A DNA stretch of 64,000 nt from Rhodococcus tibetensis (GTDB taxonomy: Bacteria; Actinomycetota; Actinomycetes; Mycobacteriales; Mycobacteriaceae): contig NZ_JANFQF010000023.1 of NCBI RefSeq assembly GCF_024438035.1, positions 30,489-94,488 of the forward strand. Direction: 5' to 3'. This document shows positions 35,944-45,822 of this stretch, one piece after another (position 1 is the first letter of the stretch; each line of letters opens with the position of its first letter). A program made the translations under genes and the position numbers. The notes under the pieces are model-generated. The model was not told the DNA's origin and made no database searches. It was given only the letters and a program-made list of their open reading frames with translations.

Positions 35944-37143
35944 TCAGCCCGACGCCAGCATGAAGGCGAGCGGCCCCAGAGTGACGATCATTCCGACCAC
36001 GACGGCGATCACGAAGCTCGTGATGTCGTCGGTGCGGCGCAGGATCCTGACCATGGCCACCAATCCGACGATGACGAGCAAGGCAAGGATCAGCGCGACC
36101 CAGGGGAACACGTCCCACAGCTTCTCGAAACCCTTGAACAGGAGGGCGCCGGCGATCACCGCGATCACACCCTGACCTGCCAATACCGCCCACTCGCGGG
36201 CCGCACTGGTTCCCTGATCGGGATCGTCGGCGACGTTCGCGGCCTTCGCAGCTCTGACAGCCTCGGCTTTCGCCTCTTTGCGGGAGCGACGCGGAGTATC
36301 GGGCTCGGCCCGCGCCGCCTTCGCCTCATCCGCCGCCGCCTCGTCGGTGGCGGCGGCGATCAATTCGGTGTCCTCACCGGCGTTCGCAGCATCCGTGTCG
36401 CGCGACTGCCGCATCAGGTCGCCGGCCAGCGTCGAGCCGGACAGCAACCCGGGCTCCTGCTTGGTCCCCTTGTTGCCGGGTGCGGTCTCGGGCTTCTTCG
36501 GTGTCGTGGCGGGCATGACTGTGCCGACCGACGCCTGCGCCCGGTTCGGGACGGCCTTCGTCTCCGCCTCCGGCATGACCGGCTTGGGGGGCTTCGCGAC
36601 GGGGGATGGCTGCACGCGGGGTGCGGCGAGGGTCGGCGCCGGTTCCGGCGCTTTCGCCGGTGGGGCGGGCACCGGAGCCACCGGCTTCGCGATGGAAGCG
36701 GCAGCTGGGGCGGCCGGCTTCGCCCGGTCCTGCGTGACGGAGCGACTGACCCAGGCACCCTGGTGATCGCGCGACGTTCCCGCGGCTCGGCCGCCGTTGC
36801 GACGGACGGCAGGGCGGCTCGCGATGGGCTCGTCATCGTCATCGCCGTCGTCATCGAATGGGGCCTTGAAGGCGGCAGTGCGCTCGTCGGCCGGTACCGA
36901 CCGCGTCGTGGTCGGCGCAGGTTCGGGTGCGGGCTTACGTTCCAGCGCAGGAGCGGACTCCGGCTCGGAATCGAGTGCCCGCGACTCGGACTGATCCCGG
37001 ACCACGGGAATCTCACCGGTCAGCTCGGCAACGGAAATTCCGCCCTTGACGCCACGACGACGTCTCCCCCCGCGGGACTCTACTTGCTGCCCATTGCGTT
37101 TGAGCAGTTCTGACACAGAGATCTGCTGACTGTCCTCGGTCAT
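35944..37143 (-). CDS. Proline/alanine-rich protein with C-terminal membrane segments (Rv0497-type)
   Basis: The 399-residue protein has a long disordered, charged and Pro/Ala-rich cytosolic region (about residues 1-300), which begins SVSELLKRNGQQVESRGGRR. It ends in three hydrophobic segments (about 312-335, 338-355 and 368-395). It starts inside the ppx/gppA gene's end by four bases and leads into the sugar isomerase gene. The N-terminal SVSELLKRNGQ motif is conserved in mycobacterial relatives, as I recall. Function unknown; septal or envelope link is a guess. Confidence 0.8.
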   Translation of the reverse strand: MTEDSQQISVSELLKRNGQQVESRGGRRRRGVKGGISVAELTGEIPVVRDQSESRALDSEPESAPALERKPAPEPAPTTTRSVPADERTAAFKAPFDDDGDDDDEPIASRPAVRRNGGRAAGTSRDHQGAWVSRSVTQDRAKPAAPAAASIAKPVAPVPAPPAKAPEPAPTLAAPRVQPSPVAKPPKPVMPEAETKAVPNRAQASVGTVMPATTPKKPETAPGNKGTKQEPGLLSGSTLAGDLMRQSRDTDAANAGEDTELIAAATDEAAADEAKAARAEPDTPRRSRKEAKAEAVRAAKAANVADDPDQGTSAAREWAVLAGQGVIAVIAGALLFKGFEKLWDVFPWVALILALLVIVGLVAMVRILRRTDDITSFVIAVVVGMIVTLGPLAFMLASG

Positions 37144-38093
37144 CGAGCACCCACCATCAATTCACCGCCCATTTCCGTGTCGAGCTTTCGGAGGATCAAT
37201 CCCTCCCGCAGAGCCCAGGGGCAGATTTCCAGTTCTTCTACCCCGAGAGCTCTCATGCTGGCCTCCGCAACGAGCGCTCCGGCGACGATCTGTTGCGACC
37301 TGTCGGAGCTGACTCCCTCTAATTCTGCACGGTCCGCCGTCGTCATCCGCGAAATGAAAGCTATGAGTTGCCTGAGACCACCCGAGGTGAGCGTGCGCTT
37401 CACGCGGGGGCCGGCACCGGACGGCGCGGCGCCCGTGAGCCGCGCCAGGGAACGGAAGGTTTTCGACGTGCCGACGGCCCGATCCCACTCTCCTGCCGCA
37501 CGCAGTTCCTTCGACGGGACGGCGAGTTCGGCGTCGAGCCAGTCACGAAGGACCGCGACCCGACGCTTCCCCGGTGGATCGGCCTCGAGCCAGTCTCGCG
37601 TGAGCCGACCCGCCCCGAGTTGAAGCGACAGCGCGACATCCGGGTCCTCATCGCCTCCGCTCGTCAGTTCGAGGGATCCGCCACCGATGTCGAGGTTCAG
37701 GATGCGCCCTGCGCTCCATCCGTACCAGCGGCGCACGGCGAGGAAGGTCAGCCGCGCTTCGTCGACCCCGGACAGCACTTCGAGGGTCACCCCTGTCTCG
37801 TCGTGCACGCGGGCGAGAACTGCGTCCGAGTTCTTCGCATCGCGCACTGCCGAGGTGGCGAACGCCATCAGCTCGCCGCAGCCCGAGGTCCTCGCGATTC
37901 CCGCGAAATCGGCGACCGTCGCCACCAGGCGATCCGCACCCGCGGGTGTGATGTCACCGAAGTCGTCGGTGTTCTCCGCCAGCCGCAATGTCGACTTGGT
38001 GGAGCTCATCGGTGTGGGGTGGCCGCCCCTGTGGGCGTCCACTACGAGCAGATGGACGGTATTGCTTCCGACGTCGAGTACCCCTAGTCGCAC
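37140..38093 (-). CDS. Ppx/GppA-family phosphatase
   Basis: The 317-residue ASKHA-fold protein starts with the family motif [19 protein letters not shown] and has the second phosphate loop [19 protein letters not shown]. It hydrolyses polyphosphate or pppGpp; the two activities cannot be told apart by motif alone. It overlaps the next gene by four bases and is divergent from the cysteine-rich protein gene at 38127. From memory this matches Rv0496. Confidence 0.9.
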   Translation of the reverse strand: MRLGVLDVGSNTVHLLVVDAHRGGHPTPMSSTKSTLRLAENTDDFGDITPAGADRLVATVADFAGIARTSGCGELMAFATSAVRDAKNSDAVLARVHDETGVTLEVLSGVDEARLTFLAVRRWYGWSAGRILNLDIGGGSLELTSGGDEDPDVALSLQLGAGRLTRDWLEADPPGKRRVAVLRDWLDAELAVPSKELRAAGEWDRAVGTSKTFRSLARLTGAAPSGAGPRVKRTLTSGGLRQLIAFISRMTTADRAELEGVSSDRSQQIVAGALVAEASMRALGVEELEICPWALREGLILRKLDTEMGGELMVGAR

Positions 38094-38126
38094 ATTGACA
38101 CGGTACTGGGTCTACCGTCGGGCTTT

Positions 38127-38945
38127 GTGACAGCAGGTAAAGCAGGGCGTTCCCACAAGATGACGCCTAGCCCCGAAGTTCCACTCGATTTCGCTCGCGA
38201 GTGGGTCGAATTCCCCGATCCCGACAACGCCGAGCACATCATCGCTGCCGACATGACCTGGCTGCTTTCCCATTGGACCTGCGTTTTCGGCACGCCGGCC
38301 TGTCAGGGGATCCTCGAGGACCGGCCCGATGACGGTTGCTGCTCGCACGGTGCCTTCCTTTCCGACGAGGAGGATCTGGAGAAGCTGAACGAGTCAGTGA
38401 AGCTGCTCACATCCGCGGATTGGCAGTTCATGGAGAAGGGTCTCGGCAAGAAGGGCTACGTCGAGGAAGACGAACTCGAGGACGAGCCGGCCCTGCGCAC
38501 CCGCCGGTACAAAGGCGCGTGCATCTTCCTCAACCGCCCGGGCTTCGAGGGTGGCGTCGGATGTGCGCTGCATTCGATGGCGTTGAAGCGAGGAATCGAG
38601 CCCCTCGAGGTCAAGCCGGACGTGTGCTGGCAACTACCGATTCGGCGCACCCAAGAATGGGTGGAGCGCCCCGACGGTGAGCAGATACTCAGGACGACGA
38701 TCACCGAGTACGACCGGCGCGGCTGGGGTGAGGGCGGCGAGGACCTCGCCTGGTACTGCTCGGGTTCACCCGACGCCCACGTCGGCACCAAGGCGGTGTG
38801 GCAGTCGTATGCGCCGGAACTGGCAGAACTTCTCGGCAAGGCCGCTTACGCCGAGTTGGCGAAGTTGTGTGCTCGCCGGGCGGGCCTCGGCCTCGTCGCC
38901 GTCCATCCCGCCACCACGATCGCGCAGCAGCGCGCGGCCGAGTAA
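38127..38945 (+). CDS. Conserved cysteine-rich protein (Rv0495c-type)
   Basis: The 272-residue protein has nine cysteines in conserved-looking positions: [11 protein letters not shown] (C-x6-C), [36 protein letters not shown] and KLCARR. The spacing suggests a metal or Fe-S site rather than disulfides, since the protein has no signal peptide. It begins with [13 protein letters not shown]; an internal ATG at 38160 is an alternative. M. tuberculosis Rv0495c is the recalled relative, with a proposed redox role. I cannot assign a reaction. Confidence 0.8.
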   Translation: MTAGKAGRSHKMTPSPEVPLDFAREWVEFPDPDNAEHIIAADMTWLLSHWTCVFGTPACQGILEDRPDDGCCSHGAFLSDEEDLEKLNESVKLLTSADWQFMEKGLGKKGYVEEDELEDEPALRTRRYKGACIFLNRPGFEGGVGCALHSMALKRGIEPLEVKPDVCWQLPIRRTQEWVERPDGEQILRTTITEYDRRGWGEGGEDLAWYCSGSPDAHVGTKAVWQSYAPELAELLGKAAYAELAKLCARRAGLGLVAVHPATTIAQQRAAE

Positions 38946-39014
38946 CGGATCGGACCCAGCGGTCGATTTCCCAGGCACGGCCCGCTCGCGGGCACAGCCA
39001 CGATGGGAGAGAAC

Positions 39015-39359
39015 ATGCTTGCTCGAATTCTGTCCGGTGCCCTGTTGACCGCAGCCGCCGCGCTGGCCCTCGCCCCGGTCGCCGCCGCCGACCCCGCCGA
39101 CGACCCGTACGGCTGGCACACCTACCACGACAAGACCGCGAACTTCGTCGCACCGCTCGACCCCGGTGCGTTCGGCGACAGGGGCGACAAGGCAATCGTG
39201 TTGAGCCCCTTCGGCACGTCCCGGGTGATCGAATGCAAGGGCGACGGACACTACGTCGCCGTATCGTGCCGCCAGTTCGACGACCAGGCGCGCGAGCACG
39301 CCATCACGCAGCTCGTGTTCTCCCCGTTCCGGCCCGTCTACGTCTACAACCCCTTCTGA
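39015..39359 (+). CDS. Small secreted protein
   Basis: The 114-residue product has a clear signal peptide: MLARILSGALLTAAAALALA followed by APVAAADP, with likely cleavage after AAA. The mature part (about 86 residues) has two cysteines in RVIECKGDGHYVAVSCRQ that probably form a disulfide. GGGAGAG seven bases before the ATG decides the start; the ATG at 39003 is part of that site. No family is recognised. Confidence 0.8.
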   Translation: MLARILSGALLTAAAALALAPVAAADPADDPYGWHTYHDKTANFVAPLDPGAFGDRGDKAIVLSPFGTSRVIECKGDGHYVAVSCRQFDDQAREHAITQLVFSPFRPVYVYNPF

Positions 39360-39365
39360 CGCCCC

Positions 39366-40055
39366 TCAGGCTTCGAGTTTGTAGCCGAGACCGCGGACGG
39401 TCACCAGGTGCTCGGGCTTGGCCGGGTCGGTCTCGATCTTCGAGCGCAGACGCTTGACGTGGACGTCCAGGGTTTTGGTGTCGCCGACGTAGTCGGCACC
39501 CCACACCCGGTCGATCAGCTGCCCCCTTGTGAGAACCCGTCCCGAGTTCCGCAGCAGGTACTCGAGCAGGTCGAATTCCTTGAGCGGCAGCGTTACCGCC
39601 GCACCGTTGACCTGCACGACGTGACGCTCGACGTCCATGCGGACCGGGCCGGCCTCGAGGACCGCCGAGTCCTGCGCCACGTCGAGGTCGTTGTCGACGC
39701 CGCGGCGGAGTACCGCGCGGATCCGTGCGATCAGTTCGCGCGCGGAGTAGGGCTTGGTCACGTAGTCGTCGGCGCCGAGTTCGAGCCCGACCACCTTGTC
39801 GATCTCGCTGTCGCGTGCCGTCACCATGATGACGGGGACACCGGATCGGCTGCGCAGCTGCTTGCACACGTCCGTGCCACTCATGCCCGGGAGCATCAGG
39901 TCGAGAAGGACGATGTCCGCGCCGGAACGATCGAACTCGGCCAGTGCAGAGGGTCCGTCGCCGACGATCGTCGTCTCGAACCCTTCCTTGCGTAACAGGA
40001 ATGCCAACGGGTCGGCCAGTGATTCCTCGTCTTCCACGATCAGCACACTTGTCAT
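39366..40055 (-). CDS. regX3: OmpR-type response regulator RegX3
   Basis: The 229-residue regulator has a receiver domain with phosphorylation site Asp52 ([12 protein letters not shown]) and Lys about 101 ([15 protein letters not shown]), and a C-terminal winged HTH ([20 protein letters not shown]). In mycobacteria SenX3-RegX3 respond to phosphate limitation. The ATG at 40055 overlaps the senX3 stop by four bases, giving coupled expression. Confidence 0.95.
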   Translation of the reverse strand: MTSVLIVEDEESLADPLAFLLRKEGFETTIVGDGPSALAEFDRSGADIVLLDLMLPGMSGTDVCKQLRSRSGVPVIMVTARDSEIDKVVGLELGADDYVTKPYSARELIARIRAVLRRGVDNDLDVAQDSAVLEAGPVRMDVERHVVQVNGAAVTLPLKEFDLLEYLLRNSGRVLTRGQLIDRVWGADYVGDTKTLDVHVKRLRSKIETDPAKPEHLVTVRGLGYKLEA

Positions 40056-41266
40056 CGCTTGGCCTCCATACCGGTATCTCTCATTTCCACGCTTCCGCCG
40101 TCGGCGTCCACTGTCTCGATGTGTGCAGGAATTTGCAGGGTGAACGTCGAACCCGTTCCGGGTTTGCTCCACAATTCGATGGATCCGTTGTGGTTGGCGG
40201 CGACGTGCTTGACGATGGCGAGCCCGAGTCCCGTTCCGCCGGTCGCCCGCGCCCGGGCCTTGTCCACCCTGAAGAAGCGTTCGAACACCCGCTCCTGATC
40301 GGCTTTGGCGATCCCCTCACCGCGGTCGGTGACCGAGATCGCGACGTTGGCGCCGCGGATCGAGCGGCTCACCGACACAGGCGTCCGCTTCGGCGAGTAC
40401 GCGATGGCGTTCTGCACCAGGTTGGTGAGTGCGGTGACCAGCAGTGCGCGGTCACCGAGGACTTCGTAGCCACTGGGATGGTCGGTGGTGACGGAGATGC
40501 CCGCCGCCTCCGCGGAGATCCTGCAGCGTTGCAGGGCTTCGTCCACGACCTCGTCGACCGATACCGCCTCGAGGTCGGGGAGTTTCTCGGCACCCTGTAG
40601 CCGCGACAGCGCGATCAATTCGGTGACCATTTTGCCGAGGCGGACCGATTCGTGGAGCACTCGCTCACCGAAGTGCCGCACCGATTCCGGGTCGTCCGCC
40701 GACTCGAGGAGTGCCTCGGCAAGCAGGCCCATGGCCCCGACCGGGGTCTTGAGTTCGTGACTGACGTTGGCGACGAAGTCGCGGCGGGTCGCTTCCATCC
40801 GCACCTGTTCGGAATCGTCGTCCGCGAACAGGACCACGAATTTGTGGTCTTCCTTGCTGAGCAACCGCGCTGTGCCTCGCACAGCGATCCGATCACGCCC
40901 ACGATGCGGATTCTTCGCGCTGAGATCCACTTCGACGGGCTCGCCGGTTTCGAGGACGCGCAGGGCCGCCGCCCACGCGCGGTCGTCGACGAGTCGGTTG
41001 CGGACCAGGCCGAGTTCCTCGGCGCGCGGGTTGAACAGAACGACATCGTGGAACTGGTCCACCACGGCGATGCCGCTCTCCGACGCCAGCACGATCAGGT
41101 CGAGCACTTGCGACATCGTCAGACCGGACTGCTCCGCCATCCGCTGCGAGTGCCGCGTCGACAGCATGGGAATCAGCACACCACCGATCAGGTAGCCGGC
41201 GAAGCCGCCCATGACGGCAAGCAGTACGCCTTGAACAACGCTCACGCCTGAATCGTACGTTCGCAC
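40052..41266 (-). CDS. senX3: Sensor histidine kinase SenX3
   Basis: The 404-residue kinase has an N-terminal membrane segment ([20 protein letters not shown]), a PAS-like domain (about residues 55-150), the phospho-acceptor His170 in [15 protein letters not shown], and a HATPase domain ending with [20 protein letters not shown]. It phosphorylates RegX3. The start may be the ATG at 41266 or a GTG at 41245; neither has a clear ribosome-binding site. Confidence 0.95.
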   Translation of the reverse strand: MRTYDSGVSVVQGVLLAVMGGFAGYLIGGVLIPMLSTRHSQRMAEQSGLTMSQVLDLIVLASESGIAVVDQFHDVVLFNPRAEELGLVRNRLVDDRAWAAALRVLETGEPVEVDLSAKNPHRGRDRIAVRGTARLLSKEDHKFVVLFADDDSEQVRMEATRRDFVANVSHELKTPVGAMGLLAEALLESADDPESVRHFGERVLHESVRLGKMVTELIALSRLQGAEKLPDLEAVSVDEVVDEALQRCRISAEAAGISVTTDHPSGYEVLGDRALLVTALTNLVQNAIAYSPKRTPVSVSRSIRGANVAISVTDRGEGIAKADQERVFERFFRVDKARARATGGTGLGLAIVKHVAANHNGSIELWSKPGTGSTFTLQIPAHIETVDADGGSVEMRDTGMEAKR

Positions 41267-41351
41267 GAACCGCTGATGACGCAGGGTTCAGCCATTTCCG
41301 TGCACGTCACACGTCGGAACCGCACTCTTCGTCCGTCGTTCACCCGCTGTT

Positions 41352-41383
41352 GGCCGAATGCCTCGCGAACGGGGCATTCGGCC
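41352..41383. terminator. Hairpin between gpmA and senX3
   Basis: GGCCGAATGCC (41352-41362) pairs perfectly with GGCATTCGGCC (41373-41383) around a ten-base loop. It lies 12 bases past the gpmA stop and about 86 bases before the senX3 start on the same strand, so it separates the two transcripts or at least lowers read-through. Confidence 0.65.
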
Positions 41384-41394
41384 GAGCACACGGA

Positions 41395-42141
41395 CTATTT
41401 ACCGCCCTGATTCGCCACCGCGGCAGCGCCCGCGGCAGCAGCCTCGGGGTCGAGGTAGGTTCCTCCCGGATTCAGGGGTGTCAGGTTCTCGTCCAGGTCG
41501 TACCGCAGCGGGATACCCGTCGGGATGTTGAGCCCGGCGATGTCGTCGTCGGAGATGCCGTCGAGGTGCTTGACCAGGGCCCGCAGCGAGTTGCCGTGGG
41601 CGGTGACGAGGACGGTCTTGCCCGCCAGCAGGTCGGCGGAGATCGTCTCCTCCCAGTACGGGATGAGGCGCTTGACGACGTCGAGCAAGCACTCGGTGAG
41701 GGGAACCTCGTCGAGTCCCGCGTACCGCGCGTCCGTGTCCTGGCTGTATTCGCTGCCCGCGTCGATCGGCGGCGGCGGCGTGTCGTAGCTGCGGCGCCAC
41801 AGCATGAACTGCTCGTCGCCGTACTTCTCCTTGACCTGGGCCTTGTTGCGCCCCTGGAGGGCGCCGTAGTGACGTTCGTTGAGACGCCAGTCGCGGACTA
41901 CCGGAATCCAGTGCCGATCGGCTGCGTCGAGCGCGATGTTGGCGGTGCTGATCGCGCGGCGCAGCAGGGACGTGTACGACACATCGGGCAGCAGGTCGTG
42001 CTCGCGGAGCAGTTCGCCGGCGCGCTTGCCCTCGGCGATGCCCTTATCGGTCAGGTGAACGTCCACCCAGCCGGTGAACAAGTTGAGTGCATTCCATTCG
42101 CTCTCGCCGTGGCGGAGCAGCACAAGGGTTCCGGTACTCAT
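41395..42141 (-). CDS. gpmA: 2,3-bisphosphoglycerate-dependent phosphoglycerate mutase
   Basis: The 248-residue glycolytic enzyme has the phosphohistidine motif [20 protein letters not shown] (His11) and the second histidine in [15 protein letters not shown], with the full mutase insertion [20 protein letters not shown] that distinguishes it from phosphatase relatives. In mycobacteria gpm1 also lies just before senX3. A GTG or ATG three codons upstream is possible; the ATG at 42141 fits [12 protein letters not shown]. Confidence 0.96.
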   Translation of the reverse strand: MSTGTLVLLRHGESEWNALNLFTGWVDVHLTDKGIAEGKRAGELLREHDLLPDVSYTSLLRRAISTANIALDAADRHWIPVVRDWRLNERHYGALQGRNKAQVKEKYGDEQFMLWRRSYDTPPPPIDAGSEYSQDTDARYAGLDEVPLTECLLDVVKRLIPYWEETISADLLAGKTVLVTAHGNSLRALVKHLDGISDDDIAGLNIPTGIPLRYDLDENLTPLNPGGTYLDPEAAAAGAAAVANQGGK

Positions 42142-42200
42142 GCCGTTCATCCTGGCATGCGTTCCGGAACCCTTGCGCCCTGAACCCCTCTACGGTGTGT

Positions 42201-43790
42201 CTACTTCCCCGCCTCGGCGGCCCGCAGGTCCTTGCGGAGAATCTTCCCGGCGGCCGACTTCGGCACGAGGTCGATGAACTCGACCTTGCGGACCTTCTTG
42301 TGCGGGGACACCCGCTCGGCGACGAACGCGATGACCGCGGCCTCGTCCAGTTCGGCGCCCTGCTGCTTGACGACGAACGCCTTGGGCACTTCCTCACCCT
42401 CCTCGTCGAGCACCCCGATCACGGCGGCGTCGGCGATCTGCGGATGCGTCAGCAACAACGCCTCCAACTCGGCCGGCGGCACCTGATAACCCTTGTACTT
42501 GATCAGCTCCTTCATCCGGTCCACGATCGTGACCACACCCTCGGAATCAACGGTCGCGATGTCACCGGTGTGCAGGTACCCCTCCGCGTCCAGGGTTTCC
42601 GCGGTGGCCTCGTCGTTGCCGAGGTAACCGGCCATGATGTTCGGCCCCTTGCACCACAACTCACCCGGCGCACTGACACCCTCGGTCGGCTGCTCGATCT
42701 CCTCGCCGGTACCGGGGTCGACGAGCTTGCATTCCATGTTCGCGATCGTCGGGCCCACCGAGTCCAGCGCGATGTCGTCGCGATCGAAGGGAATGGCGTG
42801 GCTGACCGGGCTCATCTCCGACATGCCGTAGCCCTGCCGCACCCGGCAACCGAGCCGGTTCGCGACCGCCTTGCCCAGTTCCTGATCGAGCGGGGCGGCC
42901 CCGGAGAAGATCGAATGCACACTGGACAGGTCGTACTGGTCGATCAACGGGTGCTTGGCCAGCGCCACCGCCACCGGCGGGGCGATGAACACGTACGTGC
43001 ACCTCTGCTCGGAGACGATCTTCAGGAATTCGACCAGGTCGAACTTCGGCATCGTCACCAGAGCGGCCCGGTTGCGCAGGGCGGCGTTGAGCAGCACCGT
43101 CATGCCGTAGATGTGGAAGAACGGCAACACGGCGAGGAGCTTGTCGTCGCCACTGATGCCCATCCGCGGATTGATCTGGCACACGTTGGCCACCAAGTTG
43201 CGATGGGTGAGCATCACCCCCTTCGGCCTGCCGGTGGTGCCGGACGAATAGGGCAGCACCGCGAGCTGCGTCGCCGGGTCGAACGAGACCTCCGGGGCGG
43301 GCGCCCCCTCGGTCAACAGGTCCTTCAGCGACGGGTGACCCTCGGCGCCGTCGAGGACGATCACGTTCGCGTCCGCGATCCCGACCTGGGCGGCGGCGGC
43401 CTTGGCCTGCGGCAGCAGCGGCGAGACGGTGAAAAGGAACTTGGCCTTGGAGTCGGTGAGCTGTTTGGCGATGTCCTCCGCCGTGTACAGCGCGTTGATG
43501 GTGGTGGCCACACCACCGGCCCGCAGGATCCCGTGGAACACCGACGCGAACGCGGGAACATTCGGCGAATGCAGACCCACGACCTCACCGACAGCCAATC
43601 CGCGGGCCGCGAGCGCCCCCGCGACCCCGTTGATCTGGGCGATCAACCCCTGATAAGTGGTGACCGCACCGGAAGCGCCGTCGATCAGCGCCGGCCGTGC
43701 CTCCTCGGCCGGGTCGACGGAACCGAAGAGGAAGTCATAGACGCTGAGGTTCGGAATCTCGACGTCCGGAAACGGGCTCTTGAAGCTCAC
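42201..43790 (-). CDS. 4-coumarate-CoA ligase-like acyl-CoA synthetase (AMP-binding family)
   Basis: The 529-residue ANL enzyme has the P-loop YSSGTTGRPKGVMLTHRN, the YGMSEMSPVSHAIPF motif, the hinge YLHTGDIATVD, and the catalytic lysine region KSAAGKILRKDLRA. It activates an aromatic or fatty acid as the adenylate, then forms the CoA thioester. The GTG at 43790 is chosen because GGGAGAGG lies five bases before it. It is not in the mycobacterial mshA-gpm1 block as I recall, so it is probably inserted here. A perfect CRP/GlxR site is upstream. Confidence 0.88.
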   Translation of the reverse strand: MSFKSPFPDVEIPNLSVYDFLFGSVDPAEEARPALIDGASGAVTTYQGLIAQINGVAGALAARGLAVGEVVGLHSPNVPAFASVFHGILRAGGVATTINALYTAEDIAKQLTDSKAKFLFTVSPLLPQAKAAAAQVGIADANVIVLDGAEGHPSLKDLLTEGAPAPEVSFDPATQLAVLPYSSGTTGRPKGVMLTHRNLVANVCQINPRMGISGDDKLLAVLPFFHIYGMTVLLNAALRNRAALVTMPKFDLVEFLKIVSEQRCTYVFIAPPVAVALAKHPLIDQYDLSSVHSIFSGAAPLDQELGKAVANRLGCRVRQGYGMSEMSPVSHAIPFDRDDIALDSVGPTIANMECKLVDPGTGEEIEQPTEGVSAPGELWCKGPNIMAGYLGNDEATAETLDAEGYLHTGDIATVDSEGVVTIVDRMKELIKYKGYQVPPAELEALLLTHPQIADAAVIGVLDEEGEEVPKAFVVKQQGAELDEAAVIAFVAERVSPHKKVRKVEFIDLVPKSAAGKILRKDLRAAEAGK

Positions 43791-43868
43791 TGGGGCCTCT
43801 CCCTCGAAGTGTTGCAGCAGCAGTTGTCGACACAAGTTTCTGTGAAACCTAGAAACATGTACTCATCC

Positions 43869-43884
43869 TGTGACAACAGTCACA
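43869..43884. promoter_or_regulatory. Perfect CRP/GlxR site upstream of the CoA ligase
   Basis: TGTGA-CAACAG-TCACA matches the actinobacterial cAMP receptor protein/GlxR consensus TGTGA-N6-TCACA exactly. It lies 79-94 bases upstream of the GTG start, a typical activator distance. A second imperfect inverted repeat, GTTTCT-N9-AGAAAC, lies closer to the gene (about 43836-43856). The opposite neighbour ends here, so the site serves the ligase. Confidence 0.7.
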
Positions 43885-43939
43885 AGATGCAGCAACTCTA
43901 CCCGCGCATATTTCCGCTCTGCGGGCGGTTATCGAGAGC

Positions 43940-44431
43940 TCATTCCTCGGAGTCGTCGATCAGATGCTGAAACGGTTTCAGGTTGGCGAGGGACTCCCCG
44001 CGAGAGACGCGCCAGTCCCATTCCCGCTTGATCGAGCTGGCGAATCCCAGCTCGAGAAGGGTGTTGAAATCGCCGTCCGAGGCCTCGAGGATCTGCCCGA
44101 GCACCCGATCCAGCTCGTCCGCGTTCACGGCGTGGCCGGCGAGCTGCCCGACCAGGTAGATGTCGCCGATCTTGTCGAGCGTGTAGGCCACCGAGTACAG
44201 CCGCCGGTTGCGGCGCAGCAGGTACTTGTAGACGCCCTCGAAATTCTCATCCGGTTTGCGGCACACGAACGCCTCCACCCGCAGACCATGCGTACCGACG
44301 GTCAATAGGGTGGTGGTCTTCAGCTTGCGCTCTCCGGGTAACTCGACGATGAAATGCGTCGAATCCTTCCTGGTGAACTCCATCTCACGCTCGGCCAGCG
44401 CAGACTCGACGACTTCGGCAAGATCGCTCAT
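43940..44431 (-). CDS. YbjN-domain protein (Rv0487-type)
   Basis: The 163-residue protein has the YbjN fold (type III secretion chaperone-like) pattern, with VKY-like [20 protein letters not shown] and [20 protein letters not shown]. It is the conserved partner of mshA in mycobacteria, from memory. The ATG at 44431 overlaps the mshA stop by four bases. It probably helps stability or assembly of another protein; no target is known. Confidence 0.85.
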   Translation of the reverse strand: MSDLAEVVESALAEREMEFTRKDSTHFIVELPGERKLKTTTLLTVGTHGLRVEAFVCRKPDENFEGVYKYLLRRNRRLYSVAYTLDKIGDIYLVGQLAGHAVNADELDRVLGQILEASDGDFNTLLELGFASSIKREWDWRVSRGESLANLKPFQHLIDDSEE

Positions 44432-45789
44432 GCGCGCACTCCCCCGACCCGGCGCAGCTTCCACAATCCGCGTCCGCGACGCGGGGAGAACTCGCTCGGC
44501 CCGTTTCCGTTAATGTAGTTGATTGTCGCTTTCCGGTAACTCTCGAGAAGTCCGTCGGCGGTGTGCTCCCACGAAAAGTTCTCGGCGTGCCGCGGCGCCT
44601 CGGCGGCCAAGGCCGCCAGCCGTCGGGGATCGGACACGAGCGACTGCAACGCCGTCGCCCAGTCCCCGGTGCGGTGCCCGTCCACGAGGAGTCCGGTCTC
44701 GCCGTTGCGAACCGCGACACCGAGACCGCCCACGTTCGCGGCGATCACCGGGGTGCCGCACGCCTGTGCCTCGATGGCGACCAGACCGAATGATTCCGAA
44801 TAACTGGGCACAGCAACAAGATCCGATGCTCGATACACGTCGGCGAGACGGTCGGGCACCTGCGGCGGAAGGAAGGTGACGTGGGCGGCGATGCCCAGTG
44901 AGGAGGCGAGTTCGATCAGCGCGTGAGGCCGGGCCAGCCCGGTACCGGACGGACCGCCGACGACTAGCACCCGCAGGGTCGAGTCGGGATCACCGGCGAT
45001 GAGTTCCGCAGCAGCACTCAGCAGCACGTCGGGAGCCTTGAGTGGCTGGATGCGGCCGACGAATGTCACCACGGTCTCGCGGGGGTCGATGCCGAGCGCG
45101 CGCCGCGCATCACTCTTCTCGCCGGGCCGGTACCGGGTCAGGTCGGCGCCGGGGGCCACGACGTCGATCCGGTTCGGGTCGGCGCCGTAGTGCCGGACCA
45201 GTTGTTCGGATTCCTCGGTGGTGTTGGCGACGAGGCGGTCGGATTCGGCGACGACCTGCTGTTCGCCGATCTGGCGGGCGGCAGGCTCGGGAGTGTCGCC
45301 CTCGGCCAGCGACGCGTTCTTCACCGCCGCAAGCGTGTGGGCGGTATGGACGAGTGGCACGCCCCACCGGTCGCGGGCGAGCCAGCCGACCTGCCCGGAC
45401 AGCCAGTAGTGCGAGTGCACGACGTCGTAATAGCCAGGCTCGTGGCGCGCCTCTTCTCGGAGCACTCCGGCAACGAACGCGCACAGCTGGGTGGGCAGGT
45501 CCTGCTTGTCCAGTCCCTCGAACGGGCCGGCCACCACATTGCGGACCAGCACGCCGGGCGCCGCCTCCTGCACCACCTGATCGGCGGACGACGTGGCCCG
45601 GGTGAAGATCTCCACCTCGACCCCGCGCCGCGCCATCTGTATGGCCGTCTGCAGCACGTATACGTTCATTCCGCCCGCATCGCCGGTACCCGGCTGCGCC
45701 AACGGTGAGGTGTGGACCGAGAGGACGGCCACCCTGCGGGGGCGCGCGCCCCGGCCGAGCCCGCCGAGGTCGTTGTACATGGGCGTCAC
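44428..45789 (-). CDS. mshA: D-inositol-3-phosphate glycosyltransferase MshA (mycothiol synthesis)
   Basis: The 453-residue GT4-family enzyme transfers N-acetylglucosamine from UDP-GlcNAc to inositol-3-phosphate, the first step of mycothiol. The start [21 protein letters not shown] and [17 protein letters not shown] match the family closely, and the C-terminal E-x7-E donor motif [20 protein letters not shown] is intact. A GTG at 45789 or an ATG at 45780 starts it. It overlaps the YbjN gene by four bases. Confidence 0.95.
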   Translation of the reverse strand: MTPMYNDLGGLGRGARPRRVAVLSVHTSPLAQPGTGDAGGMNVYVLQTAIQMARRGVEVEIFTRATSSADQVVQEAAPGVLVRNVVAGPFEGLDKQDLPTQLCAFVAGVLREEARHEPGYYDVVHSHYWLSGQVGWLARDRWGVPLVHTAHTLAAVKNASLAEGDTPEPAARQIGEQQVVAESDRLVANTTEESEQLVRHYGADPNRIDVVAPGADLTRYRPGEKSDARRALGIDPRETVVTFVGRIQPLKAPDVLLSAAAELIAGDPDSTLRVLVVGGPSGTGLARPHALIELASSLGIAAHVTFLPPQVPDRLADVYRASDLVAVPSYSESFGLVAIEAQACGTPVIAANVGGLGVAVRNGETGLLVDGHRTGDWATALQSLVSDPRRLAALAAEAPRHAENFSWEHTADGLLESYRKATINYINGNGPSEFSPRRGRGLWKLRRVGGVRA

Positions 45790-45822
45790 GACTCCATACT
45801 GCCCCCTCGCTCGGCCGTGCTT

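Noticed and set aside
38980..38993. GCCCGC/GCGGGC hairpin before the secreted-protein gene
   Set aside because: The loop would be only two bases and the stem is six; too weak to call.
41267..41394. Pho-box or RegX3 site upstream of senX3
   Set aside because: Scattered TGAAC half-sites are present but no direct-repeat spacing that I would call a site.
42087..43970. 627-codon open frame on the plus strand opposite the CoA ligase
   Set aside because: The product is His/Arg/Asp/Gly-rich with no fold; it mirrors the CoA-ligase codons on the other strand, as is usual in very GC-rich DNA.
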